Shown here one piece after another: positions 37,048-45,567 of a stretch of 64,000 nt of DNA. Location of the stretch: positions 434,001 through 498,000 of the forward strand of contig NZ_RCWT01000012.1 of assembly GCF_003688595.1 (NCBI RefSeq), in the 5' to 3' direction. The translations under genes and the position numbers were made by a program. The notes under the pieces are model-generated. The model did not search any database. It saw only the letters and a program-made list of their open reading frames with translations, and was not told where the DNA came from. The DNA is from Sphingomonas sp. PP-F2F-G114-C0414 (GTDB taxonomy: Bacteria; Pseudomonadota; Alphaproteobacteria; Sphingomonadales; Sphingomonadaceae). How positions within the stretch are numbered: position 1 is the stretch's first letter; each line of letters opens with the position of its first letter.

Positions 37048-37854
37048 ATGGCGAAGCAGGAGGGGGACGCGGCGCAGCGCAAGGGCAATTACAATGCGCC
37101 CGCGCTCGACAAGGCGTTCCTGATCATCGAACTTCTCGCCAACAACCCGCAGGGGCTGCTGGCGAGCGAGATGGCGACCGCGCTGCAACGCTCGCTCGGC
37201 GAGCTGTTCCGCATCGTCGTGGTCATGGAGGAAGCCGGCTATCTGCAGAAATCCAAGGTCACCGATCGCTACACCGTGACCTACAAGTTCCTCGACGTCG
37301 CCTATCGCGCCACGCCTGCGCGCAAGCTGGTCGTCACCGCGCAGCCCGAGATGCAGATGCTCGCCGCGGCGATCGGCCAATCCTGTCATCTCGTCGTGGT
37401 GCAGCGCGCAGAGGGCCTGGTCATCGCGCGCGAGGAAAACCCAGGCGTGCGCGGCTTCGCGCTGCGCGTCGGTGCGTCGATCGATCTGGTGCGCAGTTGC
37501 TCGGGCAGCGTCATCCTCGCCTTCACCCCCGAGGATGCGGCGGAACGGCTGCTCGCGCGTGCCTCCGCGCTGCGCAAGGAGCCGGTCGGGCAGGCCGCGC
37601 TGGCCAAGACGCTCCGGCAGGTTCGCGCGCAGGGCCACGGTCTGCGCGAAAGTCCGGTGACACGCGGCGTGACAGACATCAGCTGCCCGATCTTCGGCTT
37701 CGACGGCGAGCTACTCGCGGCGCTGACGGTGCCGTTCCTGGAGTTGCTCGACGGCTCGCAACTGGTCTCGATCGAAGACGCGTGTGCCGAACTCAAGCAG
37801 ACCGGCCAGCGCATCTCGGTCGCGTTGGGCTGGCAGCCGCCGCGGGACGCCTGA
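37048..37854 (+). CDS. IclR-family transcriptional regulator
   Basis: A 268-residue IclR-type regulator: winged helix at about residues 17-75 (LDKAFLIIELLANNPQGLLASEMATAL) and effector-binding domain (about 95-262). It likely controls the fucose operon; an IclR gene also accompanies the C. jejuni fucose locus. A candidate palindrome for it lies in the divergent spacer. The ATG at 37048 follows GGGGCGAGGAAACG, giving MAKQEGDAA. Confidence 0.9.
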   Translation: MAKQEGDAAQRKGNYNAPALDKAFLIIELLANNPQGLLASEMATALQRSLGELFRIVVVMEEAGYLQKSKVTDRYTVTYKFLDVAYRATPARKLVVTAQPEMQMLAAAIGQSCHLVVVQRAEGLVIAREENPGVRGFALRVGASIDLVRSCSGSVILAFTPEDAAERLLARASALRKEPVGQAALAKTLRQVRAQGHGLRESPVTRGVTDISCPIFGFDGELLAALTVPFLELLDGSQLVSIEDACAELKQTGQRISVALGWQPPRDA

Positions 37855-37900
37855 GGCGACGCGCCCGCGGCTGCAAAACCGGATCGACGCCAATCAAACG

Positions 37901-38449
37901 TTAGCGCAATTCCAGCGCGACGATCTGGTCCCATGCCTTGCCCAGCGGCGGCAGACCCGACAGTTCGATCCGACGCTTGCCCGCCATGACCTTTACCGGT
38001 GCACCGCCGTCGAACAGCCGTGCGGAGGCGACCGTGCCCCGCATCGGCGCATCGATCGGCAGCGTGACCCGCCCGTCGTGCGCGCGCATCAGATGGACAT
38101 ACACCGTCTTGCCACGCTGCGTGGTGACGCCCCAGTCCCCCGGCGCGATCGGCCCGCCGCGCGTACCGTAGATGGTCGTGCCATGCGCAGTCATCCATTC
38201 GCCGATCGTGCGGAAGGTCGCCAGGTTTTCAGGCTGGATCTCGCCGTTCGGCATCGGCCCGGTGTTGAGCAGGAAATTGGCGTTGCGCCCTGCCGCCCCG
38301 ACCAGCGTGCGCACCAGCGTTTCGGGCGACTTGTACTTGTCGTCGACGAGGTTGAATCCCCAACTGCCGTTCATCGTCTCCGACATCTCGAGCGGCAGTG
38401 AGCCGACCGCCGACGGGTCGCTGTAGCCCATCGTGTTCTGCCCAGGCCC
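37901..38449 (-). pseudogene. GH29 alpha-L-fucosidase, C-terminal remnant
   Basis: About 183 residues match only the C-terminal third of GH29 alpha-L-fucosidases: GQNTMGYSDPSAV, LPLEMSETMNGSWGF, RTLVGAAGRNANFLLNTGPMPNGEIQ and TTIYGTRGGPIAPGDWG. The catalytic nucleophile region and the rest of the barrel are missing. Going upstream, the similarity ends at a TAA stop at 38450-38452 and different, lower-GC DNA begins. No export signal remains. It would once have released L-fucose from glycans for the adjacent pathway. Confidence 0.8.
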
Positions 38450-38452
38450 TTA

Positions 38453-38606
38453 CGAGTTTCTCGATAGGGTCGCGGCATTCCAGAATGCTGCAACGCTTCA
38501 TCCAATCCAACCACGGACACCTTCGCTGCGAAAAGTTGCGCCCTATCAGCTGCATTGGCGCCTTGCTGACCAGACAGTCCGACCGAGAACCCTTGGAAGA
38601 ACCGGT
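38453..38606. other. Unassigned lower-GC segment at the fucosidase breakpoint
   Basis: About 150 bases of visibly lower GC than either flank, between the truncated fucosidase and the PepSY gene. It contains the palindrome GCATTCCAGAATGC at 38475-38488. No frame gives a recognisable protein. It is probably the leftover of an insertion or recombination that removed the N-terminal part of the fucosidase gene. Confidence 0.5.
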
Positions 38607-39695
38607 CTAACCCGCTTGCCGGGCGCTGCCCTTGGCCCGCACCTTCGTCTGCGCTGGCCGTTTGAACCAGAAGCTCCAGACGCTCAACGTCCCGAGCAGG
38701 CCCAGAACGAGCCCCGACAGCGTCATCACGAGGCGGTAGCCGAGGCCACCGACCTTGCCGGCGTGGAGCGGATACAGGATATTGTACGCGGCCACGACGT
38801 TCGACAGCGACGCTGCATCGCGCGCGCCGATCAGACGACCGTCATCGGCCGCGAACCACAGCGTCGTCCGTCCGTTCGGCAGCCATTCCTGCGGCCGCTT
38901 CATGCGGATCGTAATGAGCCCACTTTCCTTGCGCGGCAGCGACAGGCTGCGCAGTTCGGCGTCGGGAAAGCGCGCGCGCGCCGCGACGATCATGCCCCGC
39001 CAGTCGAGATGATCGGCGAGCGCGACCTTGGGCCCCTTCGGCGGCTTCAATGCCGCGTCGATCGTCGCCGGCGCGCTGGGGCCGAGGAACAGCGCGCTGA
39101 TCGGCCGGAACACCAATGTCGCGCCGGTCAGCAGCGACAGGATCAGCAACGGTGCGGCAACGATCCCGAGATCGCGGTGGTGCCGGACGATCGCCGGACG
39201 ACTGAGACGCTTTGGCAACGGGCGGAACGCGAACGTCTTGCGCGTCCGCCACCACAGGATCGTCCCCGTGATCACGAAGAACAGCCCCGCCACGCCCGCG
39301 ATCCCGATGATCGTCTCGCCGGTGTCGCCCGACAACAGATGATGGTGCAGATCGAACAGCCACAATTCGGGCCGCGCCCATTGGCTCTGCCACTGGCTGA
39401 CGATCGTGCCCGCCTGATCGGTATAGGCCCCTGCCCCCTTGCCGAAATCGAGCCGGTCGAGCCCGAGATTGGCGTTGGCAAAGGTGATGCTCTGCGGCCG
39501 GTTCGCGGGGTCCGCCATCAACCGCTCGGTGGTCGCGGCGAGGATGCGCGTGCTCTGGATCTGCGCGTCGCCGGCATGCGGCAGCATGATCCACGTATCG
39601 CGGTGGACCAGGATCGCGCCGGTCAGCCCGAGCAGCGCGAGGACCAGCCCCAGGAACCCGCCGGCCCAACGGTGCAGCGTATCGAGCAGCGTCAT
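38607..39695 (-). CDS. PepSY-associated membrane protein
   Basis: A 362-residue inner-membrane protein of the PepSY_TM family (FoxB/PiuB-like). Hydrophobic helices are visible at about 10-32 (WAGGFLGLVLALLGLTGAILV), 130-150 (IIGIAGVAGLFFVITGTILWW), 178-200 (GIVAAPLLILSLLTGATLV) and 318-345. DLHHHLLSG precedes the second helix and may bind heme or iron. Such proteins accompany TonB receptors and are thought to reduce or release iron from siderophores. It lies one base downstream of the receptor gene. Confidence 0.88.
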   Translation of the reverse strand: MTLLDTLHRWAGGFLGLVLALLGLTGAILVHRDTWIMLPHAGDAQIQSTRILAATTERLMADPANRPQSITFANANLGLDRLDFGKGAGAYTDQAGTIVSQWQSQWARPELWLFDLHHHLLSGDTGETIIGIAGVAGLFFVITGTILWWRTRKTFAFRPLPKRLSRPAIVRHHRDLGIVAAPLLILSLLTGATLVFRPISALFLGPSAPATIDAALKPPKGPKVALADHLDWRGMIVAARARFPDAELRSLSLPRKESGLITIRMKRPQEWLPNGRTTLWFAADDGRLIGARDAASLSNVVAAYNILYPLHAGKVGGLGYRLVMTLSGLVLGLLGTLSVWSFWFKRPAQTKVRAKGSARQAG

Positions 39696-39696
39696 C

Positions 39697-41853
39697 CTAG
39701 AACCGTACGTCCCAGCCGAGCGTGAAATTGCGCCCGCGCCCGGAGAAGAAATGCGCGTTGTCGGTAGGCCGCACCGTGTCGCTGTAATAATCGATGTAGA
39801 AATGGTCGAAGATGTTCTGCGCGCTCAGCGTCAACGCGCCGATCGGCAACGCGTACCGTATCGACGCATCGGTGATATTGTAGCCGCTGAAGTCGTTTGC
39901 GGCGGGCAGCCCGGCATATTTGCGCGCGAGGTAGAATTGCTGCTGCACGCGGGCGGACACCTTGCCGCGGATGTAGCTCGCTGCGAGGTTCAGGCGATCG
40001 GGCGAGATGTTCGCGCCGTCCAGATCGATATCGACCTTGCCGTCGTCGTTCGAGTCGGTGCGGCCGACGAGATGCGCGAAGCCGGTAGACAGCGTCAGGC
40101 CGGGTAACGGCATCCGTGCCTCCAGATTGACCTCGATGCCCTGGATCTCGACGCGCTGGCGCTGCGCCTCGTAGGCGCCGCCGGTGAATACCAGCACCTG
40201 CCCTCGCGTGCTGGTCGACCAGAAATAGGTCGCGCTCGCGTTCATCGGTCCGCGCTTCACCTCGACGCCGAGTTCACGGTTGTTCGAGACAATCGGCGCG
40301 ATGTCGACATAGGAATCGAGGTCGACCCCGTCGCGGTTGATCGCGCGCGAGATGCGGCCTACATCAGGCACGGTAAACCCTTGCGCATAGCTGCCATAGG
40401 CGCGGATGCCGGGGATCGGCTCGACGATGACGCCGCCGTTGAATAACGCCTTGCTGAAGCTCGGGCTGCCGCCCGCGACCGCGTGGCTGCCGTACGACGC
40501 GAGCGTGGTGTAGTCGTCGATGACGATCTTCACGTTCTCGTAGCGCGCACCACCGGCGATGCGGACGATCTTGTCGAACAGCGCGAGGTTGACCTGCCCG
40601 AACGGCGCGAGGCTGCGGAAGTCGGCGGGTGGCACCCAGACGCGGTCGGTCGCGATCAGGCGTTGCTCGGTGCGATCGTACAGCGCGTCGAAGCCGAGCG
40701 TCGCGGTCAGCGCCTCGAAGCCGGGAATGCCGCGTTCGTAGCTGAACTTGCCACCATATTTGCGCGAGCGGTTCTGCGACTGGTCGAACAGCGTGCCGAC
40801 CGGTGCGAGCCGCACGTCCTGGAACGTCGCGATCGGCGCGACCTCGCCGCCGAACGTATCGCGAGACCGGTTGAAGAAGACCTGGGTGACGAGGTTGCCG
40901 CCCCACAGATCGGGATCGGTCAGCGACAGCGCGATGCTCTCGGTGCGGTTCTCGGCAGGGTCGCCCGGCGGGGTGCCGCGTACCGACGTGGTCGGCAGGT
41001 TCGTGCGGAAATTACCGTTGCTGGCGATGTAGTTGCCGCCGCCCTTCAGCTCGAACCGGTTGGCGATGAGGTCGATCCGCGCGGTATCGGTGAGAGCGTA
41101 GCCGGCACGTGCGAACACCGACCAGCTGCGGGAATCCTGCGTCTCGCCCTGCGTCAGGTCGGTGCCGACGCGGTTGCCGTGCCCGTCGTAGAACGCACCG
41201 CGCTTGTCGTACGCGCCGCCCGCCATCACGTCGAAGCGCCCCGATTTCCACGCGAGAAGCCCGGCGACCTTGCCGCCCTTGCCGTCGCCGCTGAAGCCGG
41301 TATCGGTCGTCCCCTGCACCAGCGCACGGCCCGAAAGGCCTTCGGTGCGCGGCGGTTGCACGGTCACCTGGTTGACGATCCCGCCCGTGCCGCCGATCCC
41401 CTGCAACGCGTTCGAACCGTAGATCAATTCGACCCGGTCGATGAAGAACGGATCGATCGTGAAGCCGTCGCGCGATCCATCGCGCAGCGGCGTCGACTGC
41501 GGGATGCCGTTGATCGCATAGAGCGGCGAACGCCCGCGCAACGTCTCGCCCGCACCCGACAGCTTCTGCCGCGTCGGCGAGAAGGACGGCGTCAGGTTCG
41601 ATACCGCATCGACCACCGACCCGCCGATCGCGACCTGCTGATCGAGCGCCGCGCGGTCGATCACGTCGATCGTCAGCGGCAACGCGTTGGGCGGCAGGAT
41701 GCTGCGGGTCGCGCTGACAATGATATCCGCAGGGGCGTCCGAAGGCTGAGCGTCATGATCATCCGTCGCCGGTGCGAGTGTCGCCTGCGCGCAAACCGGC
41801 GAGGTCGTACCGACGATCGGCAAAGCCAGTAGAGTGAAAAGCCCAAACCGCAT
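39697..41853 (-). CDS. TonB-dependent outer-membrane receptor
   Basis: A 718-residue receptor with a signal peptide (about 1-23, ending VCAQ), a plug domain (ADIIVSATRS to GTGGIVNQVTVQPP, about 43-155) and a 22-strand beta barrel ending in GRNFTLGWDVRF with a terminal Phe. It resembles ferric siderophore or hemin receptors of the FepA/FhuE type. With the PepSY gene directly downstream and a Fur-like palindrome 45 bases upstream of its start, iron-siderophore uptake is the best guess; the ligand is unknown. Confidence 0.93.
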   Translation of the reverse strand: MRFGLFTLLALPIVGTTSPVCAQATLAPATDDHDAQPSDAPADIIVSATRSILPPNALPLTIDVIDRAALDQQVAIGGSVVDAVSNLTPSFSPTRQKLSGAGETLRGRSPLYAINGIPQSTPLRDGSRDGFTIDPFFIDRVELIYGSNALQGIGGTGGIVNQVTVQPPRTEGLSGRALVQGTTDTGFSGDGKGGKVAGLLAWKSGRFDVMAGGAYDKRGAFYDGHGNRVGTDLTQGETQDSRSWSVFARAGYALTDTARIDLIANRFELKGGGNYIASNGNFRTNLPTTSVRGTPPGDPAENRTESIALSLTDPDLWGGNLVTQVFFNRSRDTFGGEVAPIATFQDVRLAPVGTLFDQSQNRSRKYGGKFSYERGIPGFEALTATLGFDALYDRTEQRLIATDRVWVPPADFRSLAPFGQVNLALFDKIVRIAGGARYENVKIVIDDYTTLASYGSHAVAGGSPSFSKALFNGGVIVEPIPGIRAYGSYAQGFTVPDVGRISRAINRDGVDLDSYVDIAPIVSNNRELGVEVKRGPMNASATYFWSTSTRGQVLVFTGGAYEAQRQRVEIQGIEVNLEARMPLPGLTLSTGFAHLVGRTDSNDDGKVDIDLDGANISPDRLNLAASYIRGKVSARVQQQFYLARKYAGLPAANDFSGYNITDASIRYALPIGALTLSAQNIFDHFYIDYYSDTVRPTDNAHFFSGRGRNFTLGWDVRF

Positions 41854-41897
41854 GATGTCCCCCGAATGGGGACGCCCCTACGCGAGCCGATACGCTA

Positions 41898-41914
41898 ATG
41901 CAAATCGTTCGCAT
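41898..41914. promoter_or_regulatory. Candidate Fur box
   Basis: ATGCAAATCGTTCGCAT is a 17-base imperfect palindrome (ATGC-AA...TT-GCAT arms) similar to alphaproteobacterial Fur sites of the ATGCRAAT...TTYGCAT kind. It lies 45 bases before the TonB receptor start. The rest of the roughly 290-base gap to 42147 shows no gene. Confidence 0.5.
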
Positions 41915-42147
41915 AAGTCATTGTTCTGGCTGGCGGCATTGATGTGTATTAAGGCGTAGGCCCGCACCGGCATTTGGGGCGCGTAGTCCAAAGCACAAAG
42001 GGGACACCCGTTCATGTCGCTTGGCGGGCGGTGCATCGGCTCAGCGTCCAGACGGGAATCGCGTACGGTTCGTTCGCAGGATGGCTCGACAAGTTGGAGG
42101 CGCCCCCCCCCAGTAATCAGGCCGCGATATCCTTGCCTACGACCTGA

Positions 42148-42807
42148 TCAACCACAGCAGCGCTTGTGCTTTTTCCCCGACCCGCAAGGGCACGGATCGT
42201 TGCGCCCGACTTTCGATGCCGTCGTCGCCAGCGCATCGAGCGAGGTCGTGCCGGCGAGGCGCGTACGCACCACGTACAGTAGCTGGACGGCTTCTGTCAG
42301 CGCCGACGCCGCACCGTCCTGCAGCGCGTTGATCTCCACGCTGTCGAGGTCGCTCTCGTCGCGGGCGACCGCGATCAGCGTCGTCAATTGCGACCACGGC
42401 GCTGCGCTTTCAGCGTCGTCGGCCATCGCCTCCCAGGCGTTCGGACGTAGCGCGATCGCCTCGGCGAAACCGTCGATCCAATATTCCCAAAGGACCTCGC
42501 CATCGCGCTCGTCGACGTCGAAGATCGGCTGAAGCTTGCCGCGGACAAGATCGCGCGCGATCTCTTCGCGTCGCGCCGCCACCGCGTCGGCGAACCATTG
42601 CACGTCCAGCGGGTCCTCGAACGGCGCGACGCCGTCGACGTCCGCTCCCCACACGACGGTCATCCACTCACCCGGGGGGATCGCCTCCGGGCAAATCAGC
42701 AGCCCAGTGAGAAAGCCGTCGAGCTCGGTAAGCAGCATCGGCTCCTCGACGGCGAGGTCGGCGAGTGCACCATCGAGGCGCCGGAAGCGCGACGGGAATC
42801 GTTTCAC
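42148..42807 (-). CDS. UPF0149/YecA-like protein with SEC-C zinc motif
   Basis: A 219-residue protein with an N-terminal YecA-type domain (ELDGFLTGLLICPEAIPPGEWM) and a C-terminal SEC-C motif, VGRNDPCPCGSGKKHKRCCG, which binds zinc through Cys-X-Cys...Cys-Cys/His. SEC-C tails occur on SecA and on proteins that bind ribosomes or SecB. The start is GTG; GTGA overlaps the stop of the upstream small gene, indicating coupling. Function unknown; ribosome association is plausible, since YecA of E. coli binds ribosomes. Confidence 0.82.
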   Translation of the reverse strand: MKRFPSRFRRLDGALADLAVEEPMLLTELDGFLTGLLICPEAIPPGEWMTVVWGADVDGVAPFEDPLDVQWFADAVAARREEIARDLVRGKLQPIFDVDERDGEVLWEYWIDGFAEAIALRPNAWEAMADDAESAAPWSQLTTLIAVARDESDLDSVEINALQDGAASALTEAVQLLYVVRTRLAGTTSLDALATTASKVGRNDPCPCGSGKKHKRCCG

Positions 42808-43001
42808 AGGCGGATGTCGCGTCGGCGCATCTCGTCCCCCGCCATCTCGCGCAACGGTGTCGGATCGCCTGCGGCAAAGATGTCGGCAAGGTCGAGCAGA
42901 TCCTCGTCGCCAAGCGCTTTCACCGACGCCTCTACCGCCGCAAGGCGCTCGAGCGCCCGCCCCGTCTCCGTCGCGCGCCGCTTGGTTCGTATCTTGAGCA
43001 T
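42804..43001 (-). CDS. Hypothetical 65-residue helical protein
   Basis: I do not recognise this family. The 65-residue product (MLKIRTKRRATETGRALERL at the start) is charged and predicted helical with Arg-rich ends and an acidic middle (LGDEDLLDLADIF). Its stop overlaps the GTG start of the SEC-C protein gene, a tight coupling that argues it is real and works with it. Confidence 0.62.
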   Translation of the reverse strand: MLKIRTKRRATETGRALERLAAVEASVKALGDEDLLDLADIFAAGDPTPLREMAGDEMRRRDIRL

Positions 43002-43184
43002 GGACGTCCGCTAGCAGGATAAACCGGAAGTTACACTGGCGACCCCGCGTAAGATTAGCCGAAGGCCGGTTTCCGGGCATCCCGCCGCATGTGCGCTTGC
43101 GCTACTCGGGCGAAGGCAGAGCCTCATTCGGTCCGTGATCGAGCAAGGTTGGCGAGATCTTTAACGCGAAGTGCCGGACTGTCG

Positions 43185-43574
43185 TCAGGTGAGGCAGGTA
43201 TGCCGCAGCCGCAGGTTCGTAATGTGCGCGGTCGCCACTAGGATGCCGCCAGTCACCGTGACGGCGACCTCGGCGCTGCCTTCCGGCAGGACGAACGCCC
43301 CTATCGTCATCAGACCCAGTCCGGCGGCACCAAGGCACAGAGGCCAAGATGTGGCGTGACGGGTCCGCCCGCCGATCAGCGCGATCGCCGCTATCGGGAC
43401 GGCCAACAGCAACACCCAACGGTGGAAGCTTTCGGGGATGACGATGATCGTGGACACCATCGGCACCGCCGCCAGGAGGAGCGGTAGCGCTAGGCAATGC
43501 ACCATGCACGCCGCCGAGCCCGCCATCGCCGCCCGATCGAGCCAGTCCATTCCGCACGTCCGTATCGTTCTCAT
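43185..43574 (-). CDS. MerC-like membrane protein
   Basis: A 129-residue protein of the MerC family with four predicted membrane helices (about 16-42, 50-66, 74-92, 98-115). The metal-binding cysteines are Cys23 and Cys27 in CMVHC within helix 1, and a His/Cys tail (RHTC) ends the protein. MerC is best known for mercury transport, but no mer genes are near. Facing a COG0523 gene across a Zur-like palindrome, it may import zinc under starvation. An ATG 13 codons upstream (43613) would overlap the palindrome, so 43574 is preferred. Confidence 0.82.
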   Translation of the reverse strand: MRTIRTCGMDWLDRAAMAGSAACMVHCLALPLLLAAVPMVSTIIVIPESFHRWVLLLAVPIAAIALIGGRTRHATSWPLCLGAAGLGLMTIGAFVLPEGSAEVAVTVTGGILVATAHITNLRLRHTCLT

Positions 43575-43600
43575 CTTGCCACGCCCGTCATCAATACCGT

Positions 43601-43619
43601 AATGATACATCATATCATT
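43601..43619. promoter_or_regulatory. Candidate Zur box
   Basis: AATGATACATCATATCATT has perfect 7-base arms (AATGATA/TATCATT) around five bases, in the 62-base gap between the divergent MerC-like and COG0523 genes. Its AT-rich ATGATA symmetry is like known Zur sites, and both flanking gene types occur in zinc-starvation regulons. Confidence 0.6.
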
Positions 43620-43636
43620 TCGTGTGAGGTAAGTCG

Positions 43637-44854
43637 ATGGTCCAGGATATGAAGCCGCTGTTGCCCGTGACGGTCCTGTCCGGATTCCTCGGTGCGGGTA
43701 AGACGACGCTCCTCAATCACATCCTTGCCAACCGGGAGGGCCGGCGGGTGGCGGTGATCGTCAACGACATGTCCGAGGTGAACATCGATGCGGATCTGGT
43801 GCGCAGCGGCGATACCGCCCTGTCGCGCGGTGAAGACACGCTGGTCGAGATGACCAATGGCTGCATCTGCTGCACGCTGCGCGAGGATCTGCTCGTCGAG
43901 GTGCGAGCGCTGGCCGATGCCGGGCAGTTCGACTGCCTGGTCATCGAAAGTACCGGTATCTCCGAACCGTTGCCGGTGGCCGCGACCTTCTCGTTCGAGG
44001 ACGAGCAGGGCGAAAGCCTGTCCGACGTCGCGCGGCTGGACACGATGGTGACGGTGGTCGACGCCGCCAACCTGCTCCGCGACTATGCGAGCACCGACTT
44101 TCTCGCCGATCGCGGCGAGGCGCTCGGCGACGGCGATCGCCGCAGCTTGGTCGGGTTGCTGGTCGAGCAGATCGAGTTCGCCGACGTGATCGTCATCACC
44201 AAGGGCGACCTGGTCGACGCTGCGCAACTCGCGACCGTGCGAAAGCTGGTCGCGTCGCTCAACGCCGACGCCCGCATCGTCGAGGCCGATCACGGACGCG
44301 TGCCGCTCGATTCCGTTATCGAAACCGGGCTGTTCGACGACGAGAAGGCGGAGTTGCATCCGCTCTGGGCGAAGGAACTCTACGGTCATGCCGATCACCG
44401 TCCCGAAAGCGAGGAATACGGCGTCGAAAGTTTCGTCTACCGGGCTCGCGCGCCGTTCGACCCGGTGAAGTTCCACGACTTCGCACGCGGCGGCTGGCCG
44501 GGTGTGGTCCGGGCGAAGGGGCATTTCTGGCTCGCGACGCGCCCCGACTGGTGTGGCGAACTCGCGCAGGCCGGAGCGCAGTCGATGACGGAGGCGATGG
44601 GCCGCTGGTGGGCCTGCGTACCGGAGCCGAAGCGACCGAGCGGTGAAGCGTGGGAGCGAATGGTCGCCGCGAAATGGTCGCCGATCTGGGGCGACCGACG
44701 GCAGGAACTGGTCTTCATCGGCATCGACATGGACGAGGCCGAGATCCGGCGCCGTCTCGATGCCTGCCTGGTGCCCGCCGCCGCTTTCACCCCCCGGTTG
44801 TGGGAGGGGCTGCCCGATCCGTTCCCCGCCTGGGGCGTGCGGGAGATGGCGTGA
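43637..44854 (+). CDS. COG0523 GTPase, ZigA-like metallochaperone
   Basis: A 405-residue G3E-family GTPase. Walker A is GFLGAGKTT (residues 16-24), the metal-binding CXCC is Cys76-Ile-Cys78-Cys79 in [12 protein letters not shown], the switch region ESTGISEP follows and TKGD recognises guanine. The C-terminal CobW_C domain is complete. Members under Zur deliver zinc to proteins when zinc is scarce. It overlaps the next gene by one base (TGATG). Confidence 0.9.
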   Translation: MVQDMKPLLPVTVLSGFLGAGKTTLLNHILANREGRRVAVIVNDMSEVNIDADLVRSGDTALSRGEDTLVEMTNGCICCTLREDLLVEVRALADAGQFDCLVIESTGISEPLPVAATFSFEDEQGESLSDVARLDTMVTVVDAANLLRDYASTDFLADRGEALGDGDRRSLVGLLVEQIEFADVIVITKGDLVDAAQLATVRKLVASLNADARIVEADHGRVPLDSVIETGLFDDEKAELHPLWAKELYGHADHRPESEEYGVESFVYRARAPFDPVKFHDFARGGWPGVVRAKGHFWLATRPDWCGELAQAGAQSMTEAMGRWWACVPEPKRPSGEAWERMVAAKWSPIWGDRRQELVFIGIDMDEAEIRRRLDACLVPAAAFTPRLWEGLPDPFPAWGVREMA

Positions 44855-45492
44855 TGACCGACGCGTCGTTACTCGCACCAGTCCGCTCGCACGTTCATCG
44901 GGCGCGGACCGTCGATGCGCTTGCTGCGATCTTCGACCCCGACGTCAATCTCGCGATCTGGGAGCGACCATCGGTGCCGGTCGGAGCGCTAGGCGGTTTC
45001 GGCACCATCCAGATGACGACGACGGTCGATCGCGCGCATGAGGAACTGACGAGTGCGTTCGCGCAGTTGCCCGCCGCCGCCTGGCATGCGGATATCGCCG
45101 CGGACATCGCCGTGCTCACCACGTCCTTCGCGGCGATCATGGCGCTGTCGCACGTCGTGATCCGGCTCGAGCGGGTGGTCGGCGACGCCTGCAAACGCTG
45201 GCACGCCGATTACGTCTCCGTTCGCCTGATCTGCACCTATCGCGGATCGGGAACGCAGTGGATCGAGCGGTCGGTCGAAAGCCCGGACGTGCCGGTCGTC
45301 GAGACACCGCAATCGCTCGACGCGGGTGCGGTCGGTCTGTTCAAGGGCCGCGTTCTTGCCGGCGAGCACGCGATCATCCACCGGTCGCCGCCGATCGCGG
45401 GCACCGGCGAGGAACGACTCCTGCTCGTGCTCGACTGTCCGCCGCCAGAGGAAACCGCGGCGCTGTGGGCGAGCGCGATGCAACGTGGCTGA
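44854..45492 (+). CDS. DUF1826 protein
   Basis: A 212-residue DUF1826 protein. Recognised by IWERP near residue 37 and CKRWHADYVSVRLICTYRGSGTQW (about 118-141), where His and Cys could bind metal, and by GEHAIIHRSPPIAGTGEERLLLVLD at the C-terminus. The family is repeatedly found beside COG0523 GTPases in Zur-controlled loci; the biochemical role is unknown. Co-translated with the GTPase. Confidence 0.88.
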   Translation: MTDASLLAPVRSHVHRARTVDALAAIFDPDVNLAIWERPSVPVGALGGFGTIQMTTTVDRAHEELTSAFAQLPAAAWHADIAADIAVLTTSFAAIMALSHVVIRLERVVGDACKRWHADYVSVRLICTYRGSGTQWIERSVESPDVPVVETPQSLDAGAVGLFKGRVLAGEHAIIHRSPPIAGTGEERLLLVLDCPPPEETAALWASAMQRG

Positions 45493-45567
45493 CACATTAC
45501 CGGTCCATTGCCGCTGCCAAACCGGCGTACGGCGTCTCATCATCCAGGCCATCAGGATACTCGCTCC

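Noticed and set aside
43185..43574. Mercury resistance operon
   Set aside because: There is no merA, merT, merP or merR; the context points to zinc.
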